From assembly GCA_035578155.1 (NCBI GenBank), contig JAPWDM010000004.1:55863648-55927647 (forward strand): DNA of 64,000 nucleotides. Direction: 5' to 3'. The notes beneath the pieces were generated by a model. The model searched no databases. It had not been told where the DNA came from and saw only the letters and a program-made list of their open reading frames with translations. This DNA is from Brachynemurus nebulosus. Lineage: Eukaryota > Arthropoda > Insecta > Neuroptera > Myrmeleontidae. The position numbers and the translations under genes were made by a program. Shown in pieces: positions 47,898 to 61,557 of the stretch (the stretch's first letter is position 1; every line of letters begins with the position of its first letter).

Positions 47898-48284
47898 GTG
47901 TTGCTACCAACTGCCAAAGTAAGGATCATGGGTCCTCATAATTCGTTAGTGGTTAAATGCCTGTTAGACTCTGGGTCTCAGACTTCATTTGTTTTAAAGA
48001 AGTTAGTCAATCAGTTAGGCTTCAAAATTTCTGATAATTCAATTAGTGTGCTAGGAATTGCTAATACTACTAAAAAGATAAATCAATCAACAAATGTAGA
48101 AATTCAATCTTGTGTTTATAATTATTCTATTAAAATCAATAATTGTCCAGTTGTTGATACTATAACATCAAAATTACCTCAATATGAGTTTAGTACCTCA
48201 AATATAAATATTCCTAAACACACATTATTAGCAGATGATGATTTTAATATTCCTGAAGATTTTTTTTTTATTACTAGGTGCTGA
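47898..48284 (+). pseudogene. BEL/Pao aspartic protease domain
   Basis: The retroviral-type aspartic protease that would mature the polyprotein. LLPTAKVRI leads to the active-site turn LLDSGSQTSF (DSG at 47967-47975), then KLVNQLGFKI, VLGIANTTKK and a second conserved stretch LPQYEFSTSNINIP. The domain is intact in itself. The reading frame ends in a T8 run near 48255-48263 while homology continues in another frame, so a slip in that run separates it from the RT. It has no ATG of its own because it is part of a polyprotein. Confidence 0.88.
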
Positions 48285-48915
48285 TATTTTTTTTAAAACT
48301 TTATTAACAGGAATCATTAAATTAGGCGTTAATAATTTGATTTTACAAAATGCATATTTTGGTTTTATTGTGAGTAGTATCATTCCACATATTAATGATA
48401 TACAAAATAGCAATGTTTGTAATGCTGTTGCTTTACATTCCTTTATAAATGATGACAATGAATCAAATTTAGAAAACTTTATTACTAAATTTTGGGAAAC
48501 TGAAAAAGTACCTGAATTTTATAAAGAATTTTCTACTGAAGCTGAAGCATGTGAAAATATATTCAAAAACTCTGTAGAAAACATTAATGACAGATTTCAG
48601 GTTAAGTTGCCGTTAAAATGTGAGTTTTCTCAAATTGATATTGGCGATTCATTTTCTATTGCTTTAAAAAGACTGCATTCATTGGAAAACAGATTGCAAA
48701 AAAATAAAGAGTTATTACAAGAATATTCAAAATTAAATAATGAATCTATCAGTTTAGGTCTTGTTAAGGTTTACAATATTAATCATTATGACTTAAACAA
48801 TGATAAAGTATATTTTTTGGATCATCACCCAGTTATAAGAAAGGATAATAAAACTACGAAAAGTAGAATAGTTTTTGATGGTGGTGGTAAAGCCACAATT
48901 AATATTTTCAATTAA
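48262..48915 (+). pseudogene. BEL/Pao reverse transcriptase, N-terminal part only
   Basis: Begins right after the T run with LLGADIFFKTLLTG, the LIGADLF motif at the protease-RT junction. Then come the FWETEKVP linker, EAEACENIFKNS and FQVKLPLK, and the first RT blocks VYFLDHHPVIRKDNKTTKSR and IVFDGGGK. It stops (TAA near 48913) before the YVDD-type catalytic box. Everything from there to the integrase C-terminus has been deleted or replaced by AT-rich sequence, so no polymerase can be made. Confidence 0.87.
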
Positions 48916-49227
48916 TTATTTATATTCATTTATTAATTAATTAGATTATGTTTATTTATTAATTAAATCCATTTCTAGATTTATGGACAATTTTGCGTAG
49001 GTGCCAGATTTTGCGTCATACTCTTCCGCAAAATTATTGCAAAAAATGCAATTATTTAAATAATGTAGAAAATTTTAATTCTAATATATTTAATTTATGA
49101 AAAATATATATTTATTAATATATATTTTATATTATTAAAAGCTTTATAATTATGGAACTCAAAAGAGCACCAAAATATTATTGAAAATTCCTACAATATG
49201 GGAATTAGATATAATTTTTTATACCTA
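48916..49227. other. AT-rich segment at the BEL deletion
   Basis: Non-coding filler between RT and integrase pieces, rich in TTAATTAATTA. GTGCCAGATTTTGCGTC at 49001 has no partner in the window. Confidence 0.5.
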
Positions 49228-49832
49228 GTTGTTCGCCAGTATTTGGAGGACTGTTGGACGCACGGATAAAGAATATAAAATATCAATTAAAAATGCGTGA
49301 TTGGTAATTGTAATCTCACTTATTAAGAGTTATCTACTGTGATAGCTCAAATAGAAGCAGTCTTGAATTCCAGACCACTCACATCTTTCTCAAGATATAG
49401 ATGATTTATTTAACTTATTTATTTATTATTTCTTTATTAATTTTAATTTATTATTTAATTCCTCGTCATCTTTTAATAGGTGAGCCATTTAATATTATTC
49501 CTGAACCAGATGTTACTAGTGTACCAATTAATAGATTAAAATTTTGGAGAGTTTGCATGCAGATGCAACAACACTTTTGGAAAAAATGGCGTTCTGATTA
49601 TTTAGTTCTATTAAAAAATAGACCAAAATGGAAAAAGGAATTTCCAAATGTTCAAGTTGTCATGCTAGTTTTGTTAAGGCAGAAAAATGTTTCACCATTA
49701 AACTGGCCATTGGCTAGAATTAGATCAGTATTTTCTGGTGTAGATAATAAAGTACGTGTCGTTGAAGTTAAAACAAAAACAGGTATTTACCGTCGTAATA
49801 TTTCAAAAATTGCTATTTTGCCTATTTATTAA
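49228..49832 (+). pseudogene. BEL/Pao integrase C-terminal part and DUF5641-like end
   Basis: The end of the integrase that would insert the cDNA. FGGLLDARIKNIKYQL (49238-49290) is the counterpart of FGGLWEAAVKSVKYHL; IEAVLNSRPLTSF (49349-49390) follows in another frame. The last piece is an open frame at 49401-49832 with HLLIGEPFNIIPEPD, NRLKFWRVCMQMQQHFWKKW, YLVLLKNRPKW, WPLARI and RVVEVKTKTGIYRRNISKI, the usual C-terminal domain of BEL/Pao polyproteins. Catalytic DDE residues lie in the deleted part. The frame's own first ATG (49401) lies in low-complexity coding and is not a real start. Confidence 0.88.
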
Positions 49833-50013
49833 TAATCATATTTAAGAATTATTTATTTTTTCTAATCTTAAAATAATATTCAGTTTAATATTGTTTAACT
49901 GATTATAACATTTAATTTAATGTTGTTCTAATAATTATCTATAAAAATAATTTATTCTTTCTAAAATTTTCTAATAATTATCTATAAAAATAATTTACTA
50001 TTTCTAAATGTAC

Positions 50014-50388
50014 TTTCAATTATAATTTAAATTTTTGATTTCAAATATTTAATTTTCATTGATTTTTTCTTCTTACTCATAGTCGTTTAAAAGGTGATAT
50101 TTGATGTTGTGGTGGCTCATAATTGTCATCATGTTTTATCTTTGCGGTCCCCAGCATGTTGGGAACAATGTTTCAACATATTTTTTGTTATTGAAAATTA
50201 TTTTCAATTATAATTTGAATTTTTGATTTCAAATATTTAATTTTCATTGATTTTTTCTTCTTATTCATATTTGCTTAAAAGGCAATATTTGATGTTGTGG
50301 TGGCTCATAATTGTCATCATGTTTTATCTTTGTGGTCCCCAGCATGTTGGGAACAATGTTCCAACATATTTTTTGTTATTGGAAACCA
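50014..50388. repeat. 188-bp tandem duplication spanning the LTR start
   Basis: TTTCAATTATAATTTRAATT at 50014 recurs at 50202. Each unit ends with CCCCAGCATGTTGGGAACAA plus 40 bases, so the duplicated unit contains the 3' untranslated region and the first 40 bases of the LTR. Few differences separate the two copies. Confidence 0.95.
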
Positions 50389-50726
50389 TTCCAAAAATAA
50401 TTTTTATTTTTTAAACAAATTTTTGTTATTAATTTAATAACAATTTAATTTGTAGAAACCTTTGTGGAAACATAAAAATATTCAATTTATTTATAAAAAT
50501 TTAAAAACAATTCATTATTAATTTACAATTCAAACAGAACGCACATATGCATATGTGCGCTTCATTTATATAACCATCAATGTAATGGTGAATTGTAATG
50601 ATATTTTTTTATTAATTTAAAAATGTTTTCAATATAAAATTATTATAATATTAACTACAATTGTTTATGTGAACTAATAAAGTTATTTAAACAGCAGAAA
50701 TATTATGTGGTGAATAATTTTTAACA
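50345..50726 (+). repeat. Probable 3' LTR of the BEL element
   Basis: Starts TGTTGGGAACAATG, a typical BEL/Pao LTR start, and ends TTTTTAACA. It contains the palindrome GCACATATGCATATGTGC, a TATA-like TTTATATAACC (50566) and an AATAAA signal (50678). Length 382 bp. Not confirmed by a second copy. Confidence 0.6.
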
Positions 50727-51924
50727 GTGTTAATTCTTCATGCTATACAATCTTCACACCTTGAGACCTTTGAGTAGATATCCATATTCATGGTTGTGAA
50801 ACAACTTCAATTTTGAGCTCTTGTTAACACTTATGGGTCGTGAAAACAACTTTAAATTCATTTTTCTCGGCATATCAAAAGTATTTGAGTGAAATTTGGA
50901 TAAGATTTAGGTAGTTGTTTCTTCAATACTTTTTTTGGTGTCCCAGAACTGTAGGGGACAATTTTGGTCGCACGGTGATTTTTATCTGATTACGATAGTA
51001 TTTGAACAAAATCTGGCCAAGACTTGTTAAACTATTTATTTTGGGCGCCATTATTTTGGGCACAGAGAACCTTGGGGAACAATTTTAACCTCACGATCAT
51101 TTTTCCCAGAATTCAAATAGTATTTAAGAAAAAGTAAAATTTTAGTTCAGCATAGCCAATATCCATCTAAAATAAATTAGTTTTCTAACAATGAAAATAT
51201 TTTCAAAATTGGTTGTTTTTGGTACTTTTGGGTCTTCAGAATAATGGCAGATCTCAAAATTATAGTCTATGCCAATTATAACAGTCTAGTTTTCTAGAAT
51301 TTTTGGCTTTTGGATTTATTTTGAGCTCTTTCTCGAACGCTAGAATCAAGGGGAATAGTTCTAAATTGACTTTCATTTTTCATTTCTCTGGATCTCAATA
51401 GTATTTGAGCAAAGTTTAATTAAAGTCCACTCAGCCGTTTATATTATGTGTTTTTTGGACACTAGGACCCTCGGGACAATTTTAACATCTAAATTGTAGC
51501 CTACATTAGAACACATAATGCCACCTGTCAACTAGTGAAAGAATTTTTGAAATCGGTTGTGTAGTTCTCGAGATTAGCTCAAACTAACACACTAAAAACT
51601 CACGAATTTTACTTCTTATATTATATTAGTATAAATTTTTCTCGATCATAAAATCAAGTAAATGATTAAAAATTTAAAATAAAAATTCAACATCAAAATT
51701 GTTGAATATACGAACCTTGTTTTTATGCCATCTAAATAATATAACCAACTGTAGATACGACAAAAAAAGGCAACTCAGAAAAAGGACAATAATAATTAAC
51801 AAGACGAATCAAAAATCAAAAAATATTAAGGGAGTTGACATCCATCAGAAAATTAAAATTAGAATCATTCGATTAGATCACGACAAAAGACGATTGTTCA
51901 ATGCTCAAATTTTACCATGATACC
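50727..51924. other. Old repeat-rich spacer
   Basis: The word AGTATTTGAGNNAAATTTGG recurs near 50882, 50998, 51118 (decayed) and 51408, and again at 59705 and 63226, each in similar context (TCTCAATAGTATTTGAG). A minus-strand unit of the 120-bp satellite lies at 51120-51240. No gene. Confidence 0.6.
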
Positions 51925-51966
51925 CGCCGTAATAGCTGAATTTTCCTTCCGGAAATTCGTTCAAAA
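51925..51966 (-). repeat. Recurrent hairpin module, copy D
   Basis: On the minus strand: CGAATTTCCGG / GAAAATTC stem, AGCTATTACGGC, then GGGTATCATGGTAA as in copy C. The satellite unit at 51120-51240 lies downstream in the same orientation. Confidence 0.85.
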
Positions 51967-52180
51967 ATGGTAATTGCACTGACTAAACTAGAGAGATGTA
52001 AACGCGACCTATAGCTTAAAACAATATGGTCTTCAACATTGTTCAATTAAAAAGAAAATATTTTCCGATCAATAGTCACATAAAATATATTAATAATTCT
52101 TATTGAATTAACATATCAACAATTCAATACAAACTGACTTTCTGCTAAACATATAAATAAAAGAGCCTTCAAACAAAAAT

Positions 52181-53094
52181 GTGCAAACCCTAGGGATAAT
52201 TCCAAGATACAAAACACATTACATAGCAATTGTCACAATTTACGCCAAAACATATCATAGAACAACAGACATAGAATGGTCTAACTTTTTAAAACAAATA
52301 AATAAGCCCTTTCTACTATTAGGAGACTTCAGTTGCCATAATCTTGCCTGGGATCCACATATGACAGAAAACTATGAAGGATCGCAATTACTAAATGATC
52401 TAGAAGAGCACAATTTAGTAGTTCTAACTGATGACACTCCGACCCGAATAAAACGACTAAACTGGAGGAATAGCGTTATAGACTTAGATATTACAATACC
52501 AGTATTGGTATACAAAGTCAATAACCGGAAAGTGTTACCCGATAATATAGGTGGAAGTGACCACTACCCAATTATCATAAAATTCATAAAAGACCAACAA
52601 AATAGCAATAAAATAAAACAAATAAATAGCATGATAAATTACAAAAAGGCAAACTGGAAGCAGTATAAAGAAACAGTAGAAAAACGGTTATTGGAACAAC
52701 TAACCACAAATATACAATGCTCCGACTTCGTTGGAATTATAGACTCATCAGCCGAAAAAGCTATTCCAAAAGTATAAATTAAAACTCAACATAACAAAAG
52801 CATCCGACCTGAATGGTGGAATGTAGAGTGCACAAAAAAAAAGCAGAAAGAAAACTGGCTTTATCTAATTTTAATAAACATTCAACGTTACAAAACTATA
52901 TAAAATACAAAGAACCAAATGCAAAAATCAAAAAATTCTTAAGAAAACGGAAAAAAGAGGAATGGCAAAAATATTATGAAAATATGAATGCGAGCACACC
53001 TGCCTCTGAGATTTGGACTAAAATTAGAAGATTAGAAAATTCGAAATTACAAAACGAAAAATATACTGACTATCACATAATTATGGATCGATGA
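52181..53094 (+). pseudogene. I-like element: endonuclease C-terminal half and linker
   Basis: The first frame (52181-52777) has FLLLGDFSCHNLAWD, the GDFNAHH-type catalytic block of an APE endonuclease, SVIDLDITIP, and GGSDHYPIII, the SDH block. The N-terminal half with the first catalytic Glu is missing, so it would not cut DNA. A stop at 52775 and a frame change lead to the linker PEWWNVECTKKKAERK (52800-52860), which runs to 53094 with a basic helix KIKKFLRKRKKEEW. The ATG at 52181 is internal to the ancestral ORF and lies next to the truncation point. Confidence 0.87.
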
Positions 53095-53109
53095 ATACAC
53101 AGAAAAATA

Positions 53110-54310
53110 TTACCCACAAAAGAATATTAAACAATCAGTTGAGAAAATAATACAACTTAGCAAAGATCCCTCCACTCGATTTTCCATAGATGAACGCCTT
53201 AAACCACAACAAAAAATCAGTGCTAGATATGATAATATTAAATACACATTAATTCAAAATTTACCGCCATCAGCGAAAGACTACCTTTTAACAATATACA
53301 ACGATATCATCAACACTGGTATAATACCCTAAGAATCGAAAACACCCCTATCGATCCCTATATTAAAGCCACTAAAAAATCCTGAACTAGGATCATCATA
53401 TCGACCAATTATATTGTTAACATGCCTAGGAAAAACATTAGAGAAAATAATTAAAAATAGAATCGAATGGAAATTAGAAAACGAAAAAATACAAACCGAC
53501 AGTTTGCCTTCATAAAATAGAAAAGCGTCCACGACAGTTACCTTTTTAACTTGGATATTTAGCTAACATATACAAAAAATCAGTATCTAATTGCAGCATT
53601 TCTGGATATAAGAAATGCAGTTTCCAATGTTGACTTGGAAATATTATACAAGAAAATGGTTGACCTAGGAATCGACACGAATATACCTATGTACTTTTGT
53701 TTACAACTACTATATAAATAGGAAGATATTTATTCGAGTACTAAACAGTAGCATAGGGCCTTTACTAGTAAACACGGGACTTCCACAAGGATCTATCCTT
53801 AGCCCAATTCTGTTTAATCTACACATTAACGATCTACAAAAAATAACAAATAACCATACCTCCATCCTTCTTTTCGCAGATGATATATTACTATATTCAA
53901 TCGGAAAGATACAAAAAGCTCAAAACAGACTACAAAAAAAATTAATACAATTGCAAACTTCATTACAAGAATTAAAACTAGACCTTGCACTAGAGAAGAG
54001 TTCCATTGTTGTATTTACAAGACATCGATTAAATAGCAGCCTTAGAATATTGATAAATAAGAGTATTCAAGTTAAACCATATGCAAAATTTTTAGGCGTA
54101 TATTTTGACACTAACTCAGGAAGAGGAAATAAAAAAAATATCACCCAATTGCCTCAAGAATATAAATTTAATTCGGAAAATCTGTGGATGTTCTTGCGGA
54201 ACATATCCTAAAAATCTAATATTATTATACCAGGCATTTATCTACTGCATTAGTATCTACTGCTTCAAATACAGGACTCAAAAATCTAGAGAAAATTTAA
54301 AACAAATGCT
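53110..54310 (+). pseudogene. I-like element: reverse transcriptase domain
   Basis: Fingers: LPPSAKDYLLTIYNDIINTG, then PLSIPILKPLKNP and SSYRPIILLTCLGKTLEKII. Palm: AAFLDIRNAVSNVDLEIL, LVNTGLPQGSILSPILFNL and the catalytic box LLFADDILLYS, with FADD at 53873-53884 still intact. Thumb: LELKLDLALEKS-like and VKPYAKFLGVYFD near 53975-54115. At least five stops or indels (53331, 53516, 53720, 54140 and others) break the frame. The catalytic residues survive but the protein cannot be made. Confidence 0.87.
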
Positions 54311-54576
54311 TTAGATTATTTGCAGGAGCCAGGCTGTAAACACCCATTAACATCTTCCAGTACGAAACTAATATCATGCCGATAACAACAAGAATGCAAT
54401 TCATCATTGACAAATATTACATAAAAGTGTTACAGGACAATGAACATCCCATATATGAAAAAATACAAGAACTATTGAAAATCATAAATAATTATTAGTG
54501 CTGAAACTAGAAAAATAAACCAAGTTTAATTGCAAGGCACATAAAATACCATGAAATCAACTTAGAGAAAGATACA

Positions 54577-55200
54577 ATGCCGCATTACGAAAATAACTAT
54601 TTAAAAATTATACAAAAACCAGTAATAGAAATACATACATTTACATGTCAGAAAAACCCCACTATAATAAAATCAATATCCCAAGAACAAGTTAAAAATA
54701 ACAAATGTGGCGAAATATGGTACACCGATGGATCTGTAAATAAAGCAGACAACACTGGTGGTGCCAGCTTTTACTGTCACAAAACAAACACCGAAGGAAA
54801 ATATAAACTTGAAAAAGAAACAAGCTCCTGGTACACAGTACCTATATGCAACAGATAGAGCCCTAAGTAATATGGAAAACATAAAAAACAAAAGAATATT
54901 AATAGTATCCGATTCACAAAGTGGATTACAAGCTATAAATAATATCACCTTTAAAAATCTAAATACTAACTTAGTAAATTCAATAATCAGGAACACTAAC
55001 GAACTTACAAAAAAAAAAAACAATAAATATAGAGCTAATATGGATACCGGGACATAAAGAAATCCAAGGGAATGAATATGCAGACCAACTAGCTAAGGAA
55101 GTATGTATTGAAGGCAGTCTTACAACTAATCTGTATACGCAAAAAGGAGTAATAAACAAAATCAAGAAGGATTACAAGAAAACTTGGCAACAAATATACA
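54577..55200 (+). pseudogene. I-like element: RNase H domain
   Basis: The domain that would remove the RNA strand during reverse transcription. IWYTDGSVNKADNTGGASFY carries the first catalytic Asp. Past a frame change comes the region expected to hold the Glu (now TQYLYATDRALSNME, where AEA is not preserved), then ILIVSDSQSGLQAI with the second Asp. After another change come WIPGHKEIQGNEYADQLAKE with the His and final Asp. Two frameshifts near 54830 and 55015 (the latter in an A-run) break it. Confidence 0.87.
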
Positions 55201-55565
55201 GAGAAAATAGTTGTACTATGGGGAAAAACTTTTATGACTTGAGACCCACTCTTCAAAAAGAAAGCTGGTTAATACATATATTATCTAAAAGACATGCCGG
55301 CATTATAATAAAACTAAGATCTAAACACTGGAGATACTCCAAATACTTTAAAAGACTAGGCCTATCTACTACAGAATTATGTATTTGTGGGAAGGAAGGT
55401 AGCGACAACCATATGTTATTAGAACGTCAACAGTACTAAAAATATAGGAAGGAATTTTTTACAAATATCTTAAATAAAATAAAAACTTTTCCTATCAATA
55501 TACGAACTTGGGTAACTGACCCGCTCAGTGTTATTACTAAAGAAGTGGTATATATTTTATAACGA
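55201..55565 (+). pseudogene. I-like element: C-terminal CCHC-like region
   Basis: Downstream of RNase H: LRPTLQKESWLIHILSKRHA, LRSKHWRYSKYFKRLGL and ELCICGKEGSDNHMLLE, the C-x-C...H zinc motif that usually ends I-like ORF2 proteins (its last Cys, expected in LLEC, is changed to Arg). A stop at 55437, then YRKEFF and TWVTDPLSVI continue in the same style to about 55560. Confidence 0.8.
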
Positions 55566-55619
55566 AGGTGGGAATCCAAAGACAAAAACTTCTAATATAG
55601 AAAAAAAATAACACTAGGA

Positions 55620-55680
55620 ACTTAAATGGTTAACGGCCGAAAGGCAAAGGCCAAAAAAATAAATAAATAAATAAATAATT
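55620..55680 (+). terminator. 3' end of the I-like element: hairpin and AAAT tail
   Basis: ACGGCCGAAAGGCAAAGGCC forms a short hairpin directly before a run of AAAT repeats. In this family the 3' hairpin plus simple repeat is the part recognised by the element's own RT. This marks the element end; it is not a transcription terminator in the strict sense. Confidence 0.7.
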
Positions 55681-55722
55681 AAAATAAAACAGCATTTATT
55701 TCCCATTCATATATTCACACTC

Positions 55723-58119
<2,397 letters not shown>

Positions 58120-58345
58120 CAGATGAATGAGAGTTCGACTGCTATTTACTATGGTCGTGAAAGTTTTTCTGCGGTTCCGTTTCACGAATCCAGATGAATA
58201 TCAGGATTTGTGAAATATATTATATATTATACAATACAATATATTTCCTTTAACAGCAGACGTTTATCTTCTAAATTCTATTACTGACCACTCCCTATCA
58301 TGAATAATAATGTAATGGTGAATTAGTATGAATAAAGTGTATGGC
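58120..58345 (+). mobile_element. tRNA-derived SINE, copy 2 (diverged)
   Basis: The body matches copy 1: CGTGAAAGTTTTTCTGCGGT, CGAATCCAGATGAATATC, TTTAACAGCAGACGTTTATC, then a TAATGTAATGG tail. The tRNA-like head has decayed beyond recognition. A TATA-rich insertion of about 30 bases lies at 58217-58246. Confidence 0.7.
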
Positions 58346-60138
58346 AGGACCTTATAATTCCGTTATCGTTATTATTAAATGTAAATTTTAATACTTGAAT
58401 ACAATGCGACTATACTACTTCGCTGATTTAATTTGCGGTTATGTAGGCCTCAAGTAACTCATATTTACCGATATCATTAGTAAATTTTTTTAAGTAATTT
58501 AAATTCCAATAAACATAGGCAAATACTTGTTTGAATTTGTAAAAGAAAGTAACAAAGTAAATCTGCTAGGATATTAATAAACAAACTAATTTTTGTAAAT
58601 ATGAAATATGTAGTTTGGTTTCCATTTCTAAGTAATATTTTGTCAAAAAATACATGTCTCTAAATTTAAAATTTCTTTAATAATTATTTATATTAAATAT
58701 TAAATACTTTTTTTATGTATAAGTTACGATTATGCTATCCTGTGCATGTTTTAACAATGTGAAACAATTAATGAAGGAACATTTTTATTAATAAATTCTA
58801 CGAATGTAAAATAAATTCATTCTAACCTTCATTTTATTTAATTTTGGAGAAAAAATAAAAATAAAACATTTCAGTGTAAACGCACTATTTTTCTTCTTTA
58901 TACGAAACATTGTTGGAAGCATTTGTAAATTTTATTTTGTGTTCGTTGATCTTCCTAGAAACTATTTAAAGATTGTGCTCGTATATAATTTGGTTTTGAG
59001 TACTACTATTGTGCTGGAGTAAATGTTTATATTACTCTGGAGCGTAAAATTAAAATTAAACGAAAAATTATTAGGTAAGCAATAAATAATATTATATAAC
59101 TTGTATTTCATTTTGAATTCATTTTAGTAAATATTTGAAAACCGGCATAATATAGTTAGAATGGTATTTCTTTTCGTACCATCCAAAAAAAAAAAAAAAT
59201 TTAAGTTAAGGCGAAAAAGATAAAGGAAAAGAAAATAACAGTAATGTACCTATGAACTTTAAATAAATTTTACTACATTAAATAGTACTAGACTACATAG
59301 TGTTTTTCAATATTTTGAACGAACTTTCTTTGTTTGAATAAGAATTGTGAAATTTTTTCATTATTTATATAAGGATATATACAGTACCAGCTTCATTGGC
59401 TATTATTAAGGATATATACAGTACTAGTTGCGGTTTCTCTCGCATAAAATTATCTGAATTATAGGTAAAATTTATAGGTCAATCATATATAAATTCTGTG
59501 CAAAATCAATTACTTATAGCACTTGACCCTGCTCGACCAATGTCTATAAAATAACTGTCTTCATATTTTAATAGCACGGCTAATTTCCGCATCCTAAGAA
59601 CTTAGTATAGATACCTATATCAGCAGTTTCTATTTTAGACCCTTCATGGCACCAAAGTCCCGAGAAACCATTTTAACGTTACTTTCATCTTTCGCAGAGA
59701 TCTCAACAGTACTTGAGTAAAAATTGTCAAATTTCTTCAGCTTTTTAATTTGCGCCCTATTTGGTGTAACTGACGGACCACACGTCCACTTAAATTTGAA
59801 ATTCTGAAATTTTGTACAAAATCAATTCCTTATGTGCTTCGCTTCGCTCGCTCGACGACTCTAAACAATTATTCATATTTTTATAGCATATCTAATTTTC
59901 ATAAAATTTTATCATGAGGTCACTCAAGCTCTTTAATTAGAGTACTATTCGATAGCGCTGGATGATTCATCCCAACTTCACTTTAATTTCAAATCAGATA
60001 TTCTGAAATCCTTCGCTATATTCGTATTTCAATAGCATCTCTAATTTTCATACCTTGAAATCTTATCGTAGATAGTTAGATATCCATACTGACAATTTTA
60101 CGAGCACTGTAATTTGTGAGACATTTTAAGATCCCAAT
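58346..60138. other. AT-rich spacer with old repeats
   Basis: A direct repeat AAGGATATATACAGTAC at 59370 and 59408. Words shared with 50750-51500 (TCTCAACAGTACTTGAG at 59700). A GTGCTTCGCTTCGCTCGCTCG word at 59835 complements the ones at 2010. No gene. Confidence 0.5.
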
Positions 60139-60834
60139 AGGCTATTGACTATGTAGTTGAATAAGGAATTAATTCGTAACAGGTGTTTTATTGTTTCATA
60201 TGTTCAGTTGTACCCCAAAGATGACAAATTCGCAAAGTGCTATTAAATTTAGGCGTGGGTTTTTACGAACCGCGTAAACTTATTGGCGCTTACGTTTTTT
60301 AACTATAACTCAGAAACTATGCATTTTTCGTAAATACACATGATATGATTTTTTCTAGAGAATTAAATTTCCTATCGAAATGGCACTCAAAAAACTATTT
60401 TCTCAATAAAATAAGTCCAAAAAACTATTTAAAAAAAGCTCAAATTTTTCAATTTTTCTTTTTTTTTAAATTTTAGAGCAGTACTTTTTTCTGAGTGAAT
60501 TTAGGTATAGGGATTGGTTCACAAAAAAGAAAGCTGATGTAATTCCTGTCAGAATGGTGACCGATAAAAATATTTTCGATAAAAACCTGCTGAGATACAG
60601 TCGTTCAAAGTTACCTACTTTTTTACAATTTTATTACTTTGACTTTATTTGTAATTTTTACACGCAAAAATTATGTTTATTCAGCACAAAAATAAATTAT
60701 TTCTGCTTTATTAAAGGTAACGATAAAAGTATTTGCTAAAAATTTGATATTCGTATGATCTTAGGTATAAAAAAACAAACTTTAATATTGTACTAATTTA
60801 TAGTTCAAATTTTTTAAAAAATTACATGTACCTA

Positions 60835-61093
60835 TTATATTTCTCCCATAATGTTTTCAAATTCAATATCAACATCTTCATTAACATCGTTTTGGACATC
60901 TTCTTCTTCATCGTTCTGAATATCCGCATTTTCACAATTTAGGCCCTTATATTCTTTGCAGAACATGGGCAGCTAATTCCTAATTTTCTACAGCCGCAAT
61001 TTCCATGACAACCTTTTATACACCCGCAAGCTATTTGTTGCAGTAAATTCTGCAGTGCAGGACGTTTTGTTGCTTTAATTGGCTCTAATCCAT
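60835..61093 (-). pseudogene. Cys-rich transposon protein C-terminus, left arm
   Basis: Minus strand from 61093: KATKRPALQNLLQQI, then the Cys-rich block CGCIKGCHGNCGCRK LGISC. After a one-base deletion near 60985 it continues FCKEYKGLNCEN, an acidic tail (NDEEEDVQNDVNEDVDIE) and ENIMGEI with a TAA at 60837-60835. The C-x-C-x3-C-x3-C-x-C spacing resembles the Cys-rich tails I know from uncharacterised transposon-borne proteins of arthropods (memory only). A zinc-binding role is an inference. The frameshift separates the two halves. Confidence 0.65.
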
Positions 61094-61106
61094 TTTTAGA
61101 TTAGGG

Positions 61107-61250
61107 ATTAGCTGCTCCATGTTCTGCAAAGAATGCATGGGCCTAAATTGTGAAAATGCGGAAGTTCCAGAAATTACAGAAGAAGATGTTCAAAACGATG
61201 TTGATGAAGATATTGATATTGAATTTGAAAACATTATGGGAGAAATATAA
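61107..61250 (+). pseudogene. Cys-rich transposon protein C-terminus, right arm
   Basis: Mirror copy of the left-arm frame, shorter but unbroken: ISCSMFCKECMGLNCEN, an acidic tail with EEDVQNDVDEDIDIEF, ENIMGEI and TAA at 61248. It lacks the first Cys cluster because the right arm starts at the loop. It differs from the left copy at several residues, including a retained Cys (KEC against KEY) and a different linker (EVPEIT), so the arms have diverged since they were joined or came from two family members. No start codon context; the ATG at 61119 is internal. Confidence 0.65.
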
Positions 61251-61557
61251 TAGGTACATGTAATTTAAAAGAAAATTAGAACTATATATTAGTACAATAT
61301 TAAAGTTTTTTTTTTTTTTTATATCTAAGATTATATGAATATCAAAATTTTTAGCAAATACTTTTATCGTTACCTCTGATAAAGCAGAAATAATTTTTGT
61401 ACTGAATAAAAATAATTCTTGCGTGTAAAAATTACTAATAACATGGTATAAAAGTCAAAAGTAATAAAATTGTAAAAAAGTAGGTAACTTTGAACGACTG
61501 TATCTCAGCCGGTTTTTATCGAAAATATTTTTATCGGTAACCATTCTGACAGGAATA

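Larger units (their letters stand above)
46300..50726 (+). mobile_element. BEL/Pao LTR retrotransposon, internally deleted
   Basis: Order on the plus strand: untranslated leader with a GGTGGTGGT word at 46684 (possible primer site), gag, protease, start of RT, then a non-coding 0.3 kb replacing most of RT, RNase H and integrase, end of integrase, a 188-bp duplication, and a 3' LTR. A 5' LTR matching the 3' LTR was not found at 46213-46717, so the left limit is a guess. Confidence 0.82.
52175..55680 (+). mobile_element. I-like non-LTR retrotransposon, 5' truncated
   Basis: Domain order endonuclease, RT, RNase H, CCHC-like C-terminus, 3' tail. An RNase H behind the RT is the hallmark of the I superfamily. 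The 5' end cuts into the middle of the endonuclease. The 3' end is a hairpin GGCC...GGCC followed by AAATAAATAAATAAATAA. Confidence 0.88.
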
